Shown: positions 36,853 to 50,400 of the stretch, one piece after another
Layout: the number at the start of each line of letters is the position of its first letter
Numbering within the stretch: the first letter of the stretch is position 1
Source of the DNA: Prunus persica
Taxonomy: Eukaryota; Streptophyta; Magnoliopsida; Rosales; Rosaceae
DNA length: 64,000 nucleotides
Direction: 5' to 3'
NCBI RefSeq assembly: GCF_000346465.2
Contig: NC_034014.1
Coordinates: 343,781 to 407,780 of the forward strand
Translations under genes and position numbers: made by a program
Notes under the pieces: generated by a model
The model's database searches: none
What the model was told of the DNA's origin: nothing
What the model saw: only the letters and a program-made list of their open reading frames with translations

Positions 36853-38424
36853 CCCTTGGTAGCATCCTAGCATCATGGACAGGTATTCCTGTGATCAAGA
36901 TTCAAGAGGAGGCTTGAAGTCCCTCTACCTAAACCATGTACTTTGGTCACTTACCAAGAAAAACAAAACCAATCGATAAAAAAACAAAAGAAAAGACAAA
37001 ATTAAAAAACCAAATACTTTGATCCTGGGAAAAATCAAGTTTGTGTGGGTAGCCTTGCTTTTGGAGAACAGCCTCAGATATTTTGTATTGTTGTGTTCCA
37101 AATGAAATTCTTCGTATCCATGAATGAATAAAATGACTTGATGCCTAAAATATCTATATCTTTTGTACAATAATTTCTTGTATTGTATGCGTGTTTTGTC
37201 TTCAATACAAAGGATATTGTAAATTTCGAAGGAGGAAATCGAACTCGGATGCAAAGCAATGAAACACAACTAAACTAATTGATGTCTGCAACTGCAACTT
37301 ATTGTAGTGTATGTACGTATCATTGACAAGTAGGGTTGGCTACCCATAAATCATCTTAGCTATACTAGACACACAGACAGAACCCTCATATTCAATCAGT
37401 TCACACGGAAGTCGGAACGGAACAAAAAATATTTGCTCCTCTCGTTAAAACAAGTTGATGTCACATGGCACGAAAACAATAAAAAAGTTACGTCTTATCT
37501 TCTCATACAAAATTCAGAGCAGCAATGATCAATCACATGCTTGTTGAGGTTGAGTTGGTGTAAGAAAGAAAGAAAGAAAGAGAAGGAAAGAAAGAAAGAA
37601 GGGTAGGGCCATACTTGACTTATGGAAAATTGCTTTTCCAAAGGAAGGCAAAGTGGAGAAGTTAGAAGTCTGTCGTTGTTAGTGTAATTAAGATTTGATT
37701 AGATCCCAATAGATTAGTTTACCAGTTTAAGTTTCCCAGTGCTCTGCTCACTCACTACTAGTGTTAATATTGCCATAATCACTTTGATCTAAATTCAACC
37801 ACCGCATCCGCACAACCGCACATCCGCACATCCACATGCATGCGTCACACAAGAACATGATTATTCACCTTCTAGAATCTACTTTGTATTACATTTGTAT
37901 CTTCTATAGGACAAGTGCCCATTTACATAACTGGCCTTGTTGTGGCCCAGTTACTATTTTGTTGGAGGTGTTGGGCTCGAATATTATAGACGAAATTTTG
38001 GTTAAATAAATACAAAAATGAAACTGAGAGCATACCATGATCCCTTCCTTACACATTATTCATACAGAATTAGAATATAAATGAGGATTTAACTAAATTC
38101 CTAAAATGGGATGATAACCTCTCCAAGTAGAGAAATCTGCACATCAAATTTATCCTTCAACAGTTCATATACATCTTTAAAATCTACACCTGTTAGATCT
38201 AACTACTTCTTCCCGGACAGCCTATTTATGTTTACATCCATTTGAAAAAATATGGCAAAATTAGCGGGCTAACATTACATCTACAATTCTATTTTGCAAA
38301 AATTGTATATAGAGGCGCTAAACTGTATCGCGGCCACCTAGAGTTCACTTGGGCATTTCATTCAACAATATATTTACCAATAAATGACCAAGTGATTAAC
38401 TGCCGTCTTGTTTTTTCACCCGCA
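36159..38424. other. Convergent spacer (AGP 3' UTR to MED13 3' UTR)
   Basis: The likely AGP 3' UTR runs into (TC)n at 36,819-36,848. A (GAAA)n-rich purine tract lies at 37,562-37,600. The last few hundred bases before 38,425 are presumably the MED13 3' UTR. I see no gene; a 114-aa open frame at 36,925-37,269 has no recognisable motif. Confidence 0.65.
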
Positions 38425-41400
38425 CTATGGCTTCTCTTGATGCCTGGAGAGGTCCTTATCAGCAAAATGCAAAAGCCTTCTTAATCTCAAAACCATGTCA
38501 CAGTGAAAAGGCAGTGCAGTTCGCCTCTCCAGGTATGCTGGACTCACAGTCATCCAGGAGAGTGCATGAAGCTCTGCTGCCAGGGATTCGAGAATTACAT
38601 GCGTCTCAATTTCCAATTCTCTAGCTTCGGAGCTTGGACTCCTTCCCACTTGTTTGGTATTACCTCTCATGAGTTTTTCTTGGCTAAAGTTATTACCTCC
38701 ATAATGATCAATAAGACTGACCAAAAGAGTTGAAGGCCATTCTTCTTTCAAGTTGCTCCTATAATCTCTCCTCATAGTAGGTACAGCTTTTGAGACCACA
38801 AAACAAGTAGAAAGGGGAATAGCAGAGCCTTTACTGTGAAGGAGATGGGCTAGTGGAGGTGATTCAGCAGTGAGGCATGTGGGCAGCTGAAGTGGCGTTG
38901 GAGGGAGGAAACGCATGCTGGGTGATGGGATCAGAATGTAAGCAGCAGGTGTGGAACCAAGGGACTTCACAGGTGTGAAGCCTTCCAGATACCCTGATGA
39001 GCCCACACCAACACCACCTTGAGCTCCTGCACAGAGTGGAATCAATATTATGATCTGACAACTTCAAAATAACTTCTCTGATCCTCTTGGCAGATTATGT
39101 AGTCAGATGTTTGCAGTGGCTCAGTATCAAACAACTCATGTGATTTAGCTAACTGAACTATGTTCATAATAGACAATTTTCTATGCATACCAAGTAGAGA
39201 GGAAATAACTCACCTGGTGATTGCGTATCTGCTGGAAAAACAAGATGTAAAGAATGATCAATTGCAATTGTAATGAAGCTGATACTCTGCACCCACTGAA
39301 GCAAACTCCTTGAGCTGTCAATCAACTGTGTGCCCATAAGCTGCTTTCTCACAGAAGGTTGTCCTAAACCACCTTTCATAAATCCAGATATTTTTGAGTG
39401 AGAGCTGCCATACAGAGGACCAGGTGAAGAAGGTAGGGTTCTTTCTTGAATCAAACTCATCTCCTGCTGCTGCAATGAAGGCCCATTACTACTAGCAGAC
39501 ACTCCATCAGACACAGATCGCCGCAGTTGCAAGTGCCATTTTTTCACTTCTGAACCCCCAACTGAATTAATTGCTTTCTGCCACTCTGTTCACAATCAGA
39601 TGGGAAAATATGAAAATGAACACAATGCCAATTTGAGAAAAGAGAATAAAATGGTTTCAACAAATAGGCTGTACAAACAATATTCAAATTGATTAACCCA
39701 CCCCATCCTACCCAAACCCCCTCCAAAAACAAAAGGTGATTGCAAGAAATGTATTTACCAACAGAGAAAAGGAATATATCTCATGATACAATCTTCACCA
39801 TACATATAATTCATCTTCCATTACAATTCATCAAAGAAATTGCACAACACAGTTTCCACTCAATTAGTTGCAGCTTCCTAACAGAACCTAAACACTGCTT
39901 GAACTTTAAACAGAAAAGCATAAGAACCTTGAAAGCTAAAATGATAGGGATGAACTCTGCATACCTTGGTATTCAAGTTCGTAGAAACTTCCAATGCGTG
40001 CAATCACAAAGTCCCTCGGCTTGGCAACACCGGTATCCGAAGAGCAAGCCTGCAGTATTTGACAGCCTTGCTGCAGAACTTGCACAAAAAGACATTCCAG
40101 TCCCTTTGTGTCCTGTCTACTGCTAATTCCACCAAAAGGGAATATGTGGCTATCAAGTAACTCCCCCCTTGAATCTGTCCAGATGCATATTAGCCAACGC
40201 CAATCCTCTGTCCATCCGTAGCAACAATGTAGGCTAGGAGGAATCTTATCTAGCTCTGATCCATCAGCTTGAGAGCCTGATCCAGAATCCGCACTTCCAC
40301 CTAAACTTGTACTCTGCATAAAGCCTCCACTGATGTCATCGGACAATGCCTTTGAAGGTTCTGATGGTAAATTACCAAAAGCTAAAGGTGAAAATGCACG
40401 CTCCAAAGAACCGGGTTCTGCAAGAATAAAAAGTGGTTCAAACATGTAGCGAGTCTCATCTTGAGAAAAAAAATCTCCAATTCTGTTGGGATCGCAGTTT
40501 GCTGCTCCAGTTCTTGTTGTTTGCCATGAACTATCCCAGCTACCAGTCCTCAAACTAGCATCCATCTCACCCTCTCTTGGAAGGGAATGCCCAGTAATTC
40601 GAGGGCCACCACAGTCCTTCCACGTCCCTGGAGTAGGAGAAGACATTTGCGAGAGGACTGTATGGGATCTACTAGACAGTGATGATTGGACTGCATCACT
40701 AGAGGCTCCCCGTGATATTCGGCGAGCCTTGTTGTAAACAGTAAAAGCAGTCTCCTTGAGAATTACAAGTTCATTCAGTGACGGGCTTGTAACTTTAAAA
40801 ATGGCATCCACTGTCACAATCTGCAGTACCAATTTAGGAATACCAAACCCAGAGAGTACTAAAATATTTGATATTGATGCCTCGTCCACTGTGGCCGAGT
40901 AGCTTAATGCCTTCGAAACCTGACTGTACAATATAGATCTCCTTTCTCTGTCTGATTGGAAAATGACTGATCCAATAGCAACAGAAGATTCAATGACAGT
41001 CTGTAAAATTGCAATAGGCTCAGGGAAGGGGCACACTACATAAATCACCTGGATGCATAAAACCAACAAAACATGTGATGTCAATCAAAAGCAGTTACAT
41101 ATGTTTCCTGATTATATTGAGCAATTAGCGGAAATACATTTCCAACTAACTATAAAAATAAGGGAAAATGACTTTGCAGCGAACTCAAAAGAGTCTCAAA
41201 TAGATAACTTAAGTAAGCTTTGCACTTTAGCATATACTTCTGAAGCCTAAATATCAATTTATCCAAATTATAGGAACAAAAAGAAATTTGTAAAATCATG
41301 AAAGAAAAGGAAAAGAAACAGGTCTGAATACAACAATAATTGAAGGCCTAATTCTACTCACCGTAGAAGGACCACTACTTCCTTCTTTTGCATTTGTGGA

Positions 41401-44400
41401 CAAGCAGTGACCAAGTTTCAAAGCTTTGAGAGCCTTTGAGAGAGACTTAAGGTAGCTTGTCAAGTCCCAACCATTCGAAATAGAAAGAAAATAATCGCTT
41501 AGTGAGCCCACAAGAGATGCATTTCTACTTTCTATCTTCATTGCTTGAGGACAATCAAGTAGGACAAACCCAGACGATGGCCTTCTCCCAGAGTCAACCT
41601 CCATTTGGCTCCCAAAACTCTGGGGTAAATGAGTTCCCAGTTTGCATGTTTCATAGACTGGAAAAGAAAAAGGGATAAACAGAAAGAATAAAAACACAGA
41701 AAGAAAAGGGGGAGGGGTGTAGAGATAAAGTTAAGGAACAAATAACTTATCTCCTACTAAACAAAGAACATCAGGAACCATGCAAATTCACCATAAATAA
41801 ACGAGTTATGAAGAGCCAAGAACAAGGCCTTCTGCAAGGCCAAGTTTTATTTTCCCTTTAATTAACAACTCAGAAATTCCTCTTTTAATTAAAATATTAA
41901 TGCTTTGGGAGAATAGTATGCTTTCTCCTAAGATAATTCTCTAGTCATCGTTCTCCTCAAGGACAGTCTAACTTATCTTGTTTTAGGGGTTGACCAGTCA
42001 TGTATAACTCTAACATAAATTATACTGCATTGAGCCTTTTCCAGAGGCTAGAGAAAACCCCATGCCCCTTACCTAACTAGCCCCTATGAGGGTCAGGGCA
42101 GCTGCCTGAAGCAGAATTATTCCGTAAAATTAGTCAATCCCTTGTTTGATTAGAGCTTTGTCGTCCTTACTGACTGATAGCATAATTTTTCTCCTCCACT
42201 GAGATAATGATGCAGAACCAAGAGACAGAGAGAACATCGAGAGGCAGAAAATGGAAAATAGAAGGGGAAGCGAGGGAAGAAGAGAGAAATAGAGGATCAC
42301 AGGGGAAATATCTAGTCTATCAAAAGAGTATACCATAGCTGATTTATAAAGGCCAACTCAAAATCATCTCAAACTAAGTTCCCTAATGAAACAAAAATTC
42401 CCATTCAAATCCCTAAAAAAGTAGGATCTCCATCGCATAAGGAACTTTTGTAACAACAAAATTCTTGTAGTGCAGGAGGATTGTTCTTTTCTTTGCTATG
42501 ATACTTCAGTAAATTGTGCAAACAGACAACAATACCAGTTCAAATCTTGTAAAATGGAAAAGAAGATGATAATAATCTTCATTGAACCAAATTATGACTT
42601 ACCAGTTCCTAGTTGTTGGAAAAAATCGGCAGCAGCAGATGTAAGGGGATCAATGTCTGGACATACAACATAATAAGTAATCTGCAACAATTAATGAACA
42701 GAAAGTTGAAGAACCATTCACATATACAAGCATTTCAAATATTCTTCAACACTAGACATGAATAATTTCTATCTAGCATTTGTTGCAAATTTCAATTAAC
42801 TTACAGGTTTTTGTAGAGCATAAGGCTCAAGCGGAGCCTTTTCCCAAAGTTGCAGAGAGCTTGCTGATGTCTTAAGCCAATCGTCTTGATACCTAATACA
42901 TAGATCATCATTTGCACATTTCTGTTATATGTGAATCGTGCAAAAAGACATAACAATTATCTCAAATATGACAACAAACTCATATCCTCAAGAAAAATCA
43001 GTAAGAAGATGCCACAACACAAGCATTTCAACAAGCTATTCTCAATTCCAATCCAACTATGCATTTTTCATCTGACCATCCATAAATAGAGAACTACTCA
43101 CAGTTTCATGAATCATGAAGAGGTGTAAAACGAGGTGTTTTACCACCCACCACAAAACAAGGCCTACGCCTTCAGGAACTGGGACTCCTACACTTATGTG
43201 TATATACAAGAAGGTATAAAAATAGTTGGATAAAAGTGCTAAATGACACTAATTTTTTAACACCACAAACATCATGTATCTAGCTTTCAAAATATGTCCC
43301 ACAAATTTTATACATAAAAAAAGTCAACATTGCCCCAACAGATGGTTGATTACAAAATTTGCACTTAGGCCCCATTTGGTTTACAGAACGGATTTGCGGG
43401 GAAATCACATCCCATGTCATTTCCCAAGGGATAGGAAATGGAAGATTCATTTCCTACATTTGGTAATGTTGGGAAAGTAATCAGGATATATTGTAATTCT
43501 AAATTGTTAATGGGGACAACATGGTCATGAAAAATGTGCATTTAATGTTGGCTCATTTTCCCAAACTTTCCCATGAGGAGGGAAAACAAAACCCAAGTTG
43601 GGAGGAGGGCTTCACTTTCCCCCGTACTTTCCCATGTGCCAGACAATGATTTCCCATGCCTGGACTTACCAAACATGAGAAAGCAATTGATTTCCCCTCC
43701 CCAAGCCTCCTTTCCCATGAACCAAACAGGGCCATAAGGTATTTCTCTCCTTCAATGTCTTTCGCACAGTTCCAAAAAAATGCTTCTTACTCAAGTTAAT
43801 AAAACTGACCATGATGGATGAGATTAGGGGACGCTAAAAATGACACGCCGCAACACAGAGGGAGTTACTGTGTCAAGGAAAGAGATTTGGGGTGTTTAGG
43901 GATTGATACAGGTTTTAGAATAAAGACAGAACAAAACCAACACTCGACGCTTTAACACTCGACACTTTAGTCCACTCAGCCATCTCTCCTCCCAATTGAA
44001 ATAAGATAATACCATGTTACATTATAAAAAATAAGGCTTTAAAAACCCTTAATAATTTTTTTTTTCATCCGAAGGGGCTTTTTAGTTCCACGGCCCGGCT
44101 AAGTACTGACTGATGTTTGGGGCAAAGAAATTTTAGATTTTATTTCCAGGGACACGCCTCATCCCTAAAGGTATACATTTTTTGGTACATCCTAAGATAT
44201 ACACTTCGGCCAAAAGGCTCCCTTTGCAGAATTTCATCACGCAGGGAACAACAGCGTGTTTCCCCCTCGCTACGCCCTAAAGCAAACCTCACAAAATCCT
44301 TGAGAACACAGATAAATCATATTACAGGAAACCGTATGAGATGTACGGTTACATTACCAAAAGATGTTTAGTTATTTGAGGTTCAACTATATGAAAGCAT

Positions 44401-47400
44401 CATTGCACAATTGCACAAGATAAAAATAGAACTCATGAGGAATTTCAATGGTAATATGGAGTTCAATAATGGGGTTCCTCATTGATATAGCATATTACTT
44501 TTGGAAAGAAAGATCAGTCGGTTCTGATCTCTTTAGCTATAGTACAGGTGTATAATTTTTTTGGTATGGTTTCATATCCTATGAGTTGATTATAAGGCTA
44601 ACTTATATTTATCTCTGGGGTGTTGTTCGGCTATTCTGTGTAGGAGGTCATAGAATCCTCCATATTCTGTTGGAAGCTCTCCTTATATATGAATCCTTGT
44701 TGTTAAACAAAACAAAATTATGTCTAATTTCACTTCCAGATGTTGTCACACAAAAGTGGTATCAGGATACATACCCAACGAGTATAGCAGGCAACGGAAT
44801 AACAAAAAGTGTCGGTCTTAGCCGGGAGGACATCTGCAGATCAGACTCAGAAGTACAGTTTTCTTGGTTTGATCTTCTTTGGGATGTCTCGTCCACTTTT
44901 GCTCCATCCATTGCACTAGAAACTGTTGAAACTCAAACTATTAGGTATAATGAAATCAGCAACATCATCAAGTACATACAAGCATAAGTATACCTTTAAG
45001 GCAAGTTGATCCAGCAGAACAAGATGGTGATGGGCTTAATGGTTCTATAATAGAGGGAGCTACAATACTTGATGAATCTTTACATTCACTTATAGTGGAC
45101 TCAGCAGAATATCCATCAACTGTGCTTTCACCTGATTGGTTGCGACCTCGGCACCAATCAGTGACAGGCAATGGCCCATCCAAAATACCAAACGCAGATT
45201 TTAAGGCTGTCTTTATGTCAGACTGCAGCAAACTAATTACAGATGAAGCATGCACCTGGGGGACAAAGGTAATGCTCTGATATCTGTTTCATCAATATAA
45301 TCCCATAATAAAACATAACTCCATAATAAGGTCACACACAAGAATCCACAACGAAAACTAGTAATATACAGATAAATATTATGATTAACAACCTAATAGC
45401 CTTTCATATTATATATTGTTTCCAAAAAAACTCAAAACCCAACCACGATGTTGCTTTTCTATGGAACAAGTAATAACTGGAATAAATTTGATGGCATTAC
45501 ATGGTTTCATTGAACAAAACCTTAATAATGACTTGGAGGAGGTCGTTTTCAAGAAAATTAAAAAGTATCACACTATAAACATTGTGACTGAAAGCATGAT
45601 CATAAGTGGCACAAGTTATATCCTAGTATAGATGCCAAAGCACTGCATGCTCATCCAAGCAGTCTATTAGGACTTTAGCTTGATTATCTAAGAAACTTTC
45701 GACATATCTAGTTAGTTCTTCAAATACATTTTGCCTCCCTCAGAATGGAGTCTCAAACTACAAACCATAAGATGAAACTCTTCCAACGTGATAATTGTAA
45801 TTTACAAGGCATCAAAAGTAAGTAATTTAACACAGTACCTACATAGATCCATCAAAGACAGGCACTAAATACTTAGTATGCTAACCCAAGGTTCATATAA
45901 TAATCTCACATTAGAATTTATCCTTAATGAGGTTTGAAAGTGGAATAATAGTGAGCAACAGCATGCTATTATAACAAGGACGTCAACTTGCTAAATAAAA
46001 GAGCATTATATGCAATAAAAGCTTACATCAGCAGAGAGTGGATCAACTAACTCGACACCAGCAATGTCCAGGGAGTGACAAGAAGCCAGTGTACCCCCAC
46101 AACCTGCATGGACCATAGACGGCCCACAAGAAAATCCCTTCCTCCATTGCTCTTGTAACGCCAGCCAACCATAAGGACCATCACTACAATCTGAGTCCAG
46201 GGCCAAATCAACAAAGGAAGTAGCTTGCTGTACAAGTAATGACAAACCATCAAGAAGTTCCTGAAGTGGTTGTCTCCCATAAGAAAGCATACTTTCATCA
46301 TTGAATGAAGTATGAGGCAAGGACGAGCTAATTTCCATACTAGATGAACTTGTGGGTTTTGGGACTCTAGGAGCTCCTACAGAGCGCCAGACACCAACAG
46401 GGGCATTGAGATGCCCATCTATCATTCCTCCATCAATATCACCAGCAATTCTAACGGGTATCGATTCTTTCCTCCTCGCCTCATACTTTCCAGATATGTT
46501 TTCTGGCATGACAGTTTGGTCACCTGGCAGCCTACTAAAACCAATAGATGAGAGACTACTTGAAGACAACAAGGTGTGTCGTATTCTACACATTGACGCC
46601 TGAAATAAGATGCACTCAATTTCAGTTGCAGGAATGGTCCTCATAGATAGAAAGGAATTTTCTGATTCAAATGTGCCTTCAGTCATTTTCCTCTGTGCCG
46701 CTTTGACCGCATTTGTAGAATTGAGAACAGGGAAAGGAGATTGCGCCACCCCATCATGTGCAACCACAATGCCATTACTACTTGTAAGCAATCTTCTGTC
46801 TTGTTGCTCTTTTCCACTCTCCACATGAGTGTAATAGTTTTTCGACCGGAAAATGTTGCTTGCATCTTTCTTTCCAGCAAATGGTTTAGAATTTGACGGT
46901 ATGCCAGTCTTCTCATCAAATCCATCAAAGCAAGAAGAAGGTGGTGTTGGACCATATGTGTAAATGCTCGGGCTTGAATTTGAACTCTCTGCTTTTCTAG
47001 ATTTGGGCAAGTATGGGCTTCTGAAAATGGATGATGAGACTTCACTTGTAGGTGTTTCAACAGCTCCATATTCAGGAGCAAATGTCATCAGTGCCTCAGC
47101 TTTTATTATGTGATCAAATTCACTTATATTAGATGCTGAAGAGCAGTTCACTGGACCCGAGGACAAAGCACTATTTATGGCTTCTTGATTTTTTATGAGC
47201 GTCTCTTCCATGGCTGCAGGAGGGGGTGGAATAAAGCTTTCAAAGGATGCAAAACCCTCGGACAAAAGCAACTGATCAGAAACATCCATCACCCCAACTG
47301 GGTTGTCAACTACATCGCCAAAATCTGGTGCAGAAAACATGAGAGCCTGAGATTCAGTAGTTCCTGGGGGCTTCACAAAACAAAGAAACATGATCAGATC

Positions 47401-50400
47401 AAAGAACCACAATCATGTCATTAAAATGAAAGGGAGGACAACACAAAGCAGGTCTATCAAATAAAGGTTGCCCTTTATTGTCATGAAAGAATTATTAAAA
47501 TATAGGTTCGATCAAGCAAAAACATATTGCAACACAAACTGCAATCAAGAAGCCTGTAAAGGAAGATCCTGTAAACATGCAATGCTTTATGAATGTATAC
47601 GTAAATATCTTACAGGATAAGAAAATACCTCTCCAAAAGGCAAAACATCACTTTCAAATAAGTCACCAAAATCTCCAAATTCATTAATCAAAGCATGGAT
47701 ATCAGTGCCATATCTGTCATCACCATCCCAATCCCAAAGAGATCCAATCTGGTCATTTGTAACTACAGTGATCGCTGAGTTGTTGACTTCCATGGAACCA
47801 AAATCAGAGTTGTATGTATCCTGCAGAGAAGCACTTGTAGCTGTTCCCACTTCAGCAAATGACTCTGCCATCCCATCTCGTGGACGCTTAAAACCCTGTG
47901 GAGAAATAATAATCACTTATCCCACGAACTCATCCCAAATAAACAAACAGTAATAAAAGTGGTACAACATAGGAGAGCTAACGTAAACTTAAATTTATTC
48001 AGTAAATAGACTTTCCATCCCTTTTTCATAAAAAATGAACTTTATTAATCACTTCAAAATACAAGAGCAAAGCCATTAATAAAACTCGTCAGCCCAAAGA
48101 AATGGTGAGATGCTTAATGGCAGGTATAATATTCTAGTGATGTCATCAATGTTAATGAGAGAGCTGAACTTTATTAATAGCTTAAACTGAGAGAACACCG
48201 AAAACTAGGTTAAGTACAGCCCTCCAATCTGCAAAAATAACAAAATACGGTATTTCCCAAAAATTATAAGAAACCAAAGACCAAAGTGAACTCCAAATGG
48301 TCTTTCCCATAACGCTCCCCCCAACAGTTATCACAAGAAAACAAACCACAAGGTTTACACCCAGCTATATTTTTTTTTATAAGAAACAACTTTCACTCAT
48401 ATTATATTAAAAGTGCATCGACCAGTTGACCAGGAATCCACCTGAGCTACATATAAAATTTTGAAAAATTAACAGTTATCACACAGTATATAACATCGCT
48501 ATTAAATACAAATGACCAAACAACACATGTCATGCACACCAAGAATCTCCGTCTGCACTCATGATATAAAGGAACCTTTTCCATAAACGCATAATATGCA
48601 TCACAAGCCTAAGATATTGCAAACCGTTCTCCCCACTAGCAGTTGGATTTTCAAATGCTAGTTAACACTATGTTGAGGAACGTAAAATTACCACGTTGGA
48701 AACTTACAAAATAAAATACAATAGGTAACTTAGTGGTTTCACTACCAATAACACCGAGGCCTTTTGTGATAAAACCCCAAACCTGGTGGGCTATGCAAGT
48801 TGGGGACAGTATCGGTGTTTGATCAATAAGTAGTGTGTCAATGGTCCGTCTCTCTGAAATCTTAACACACTAGTCCCAGCATGTCGTGAATAATCCACTT
48901 AGCTGACGAAACTTTAAGACTGCTTATTTAGCTTGAATTACAATACCAATGCGTGTCCATATACCATAGGTGAAAAAACTAAAGAATAGATGATGTACCA
49001 ATTTGGAGATATCATTTCCCAACCGATTATTAAAAGATAAACCAGACTGTCTACAGGTTAAGGAATCGGCATCTGCCTCTAGTTCACTGGCTCCTGTAGC
49101 CATCTTGTCATCACTATCGCTGGAGCTGCTGCTTATGCTACTAATGCTGCTACTATTACTGTTGCTACTACTATTATACCCACGTTGTGTGCGAATCCCA
49201 TTGGTTTCGTTGCATTCCTCCATTGGTTCTATGCTGTCAGAACTGCAGAAACCAGAACAGCCAGAAATGAGAGATATAACATTTAGCAACAATGTTTAGA
49301 CTCTATCTATAATTATATTGTTATAATGAACCTCAAAATAAAAGAGTTTAATGACCAGACCAAAACCATAGTCAAAGGTCAAATATATATTTTGGAACAT
49401 CAAACCAAATTAAGTGACATAAGAATAACAAGCAACATTATCGATCTAACTGTTCTGTGTCAAACTGATGAAAATCGGCAACCATCATAGTCTTCTAACA
49501 AAAAAGCAAATTTACATTTACGTGTGAGTGTATTGAAGGGGTAGAGAGAACCGCAAAACAAATTAACTTAATATACTAAAATTGCAATAATGGCAAAATA
49601 AAAATATGTTAACTCAAGAAACGCTTAAGTAGGGATAAGAAGTCACTAACCAAAGCATAAAGAATGATGAGCCAGGCATGGAGGGTCCAATCCAATTTTG
49701 AAGCCAAAATCTGCAAGTTCACATCAACAGTTTTAGGTCAAGTTAAATTTACGTGTCGATAACATATAAAGAGCTGAATAAGAATGGGCAGTGCAGCAAG
49801 TGGACCACAGATTATAATTCTAAACAGCTAAAGCTTGAACCTAGCACAAAATAGGAATAAAATCATATTTGAATGAACTAATGCTTGGGAAACACCCATG
49901 TTATTTTCATGCATGCACGCATTAAAAAATGGATAAAATAAAAATACTAATGATTATTTCCAAAATAGCTCAAGTACGGACATATAAACACATCCAACCG
50001 AGTTAGACAATTGCCTCCCATTTGGGCGAGGCTCCAAATCATGTTAAGAAATCAATCTCACGCTCGGAACAGAAAAACTAAGGTACCTTTTCAGAGATGA
50101 TCCGGCCACTTGCAAGGATGGGACAAGCACTGCCTCAGCCGGATATACAAATGTTTTTTCATAAACTGATATATTATCCAATGAACCCTTCTGATCACCT
50201 CTTCCCAAAGAAGGAGATTCAACAGGGTGATGCTTCACTACATTCCTGAAGGAATTTGAGTTTGATTGTAAGGCCCGGTCACTTCTAGGTCTAGGACAGC
50301 CAAGGGTAACTTCAACATAGCAATTTTGCCACGTCAGTTGGGAACCAGAACCTTGAGAGACATGGTTTGGCAGACCAATGAAATTTGAAGTCTTAAGCTT

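Noticed and set aside
36925..37269. 114-codon minus-strand open frame
   Set aside because: It has no motif, splice partners or family resemblance and lies in AT-rich spacer; consistent with chance.
44756..44768. TGGTATCAGGA as a retrotransposon primer-binding site
   Set aside because: Single short match inside a MED13 intron with no flanking LTR; likely chance.
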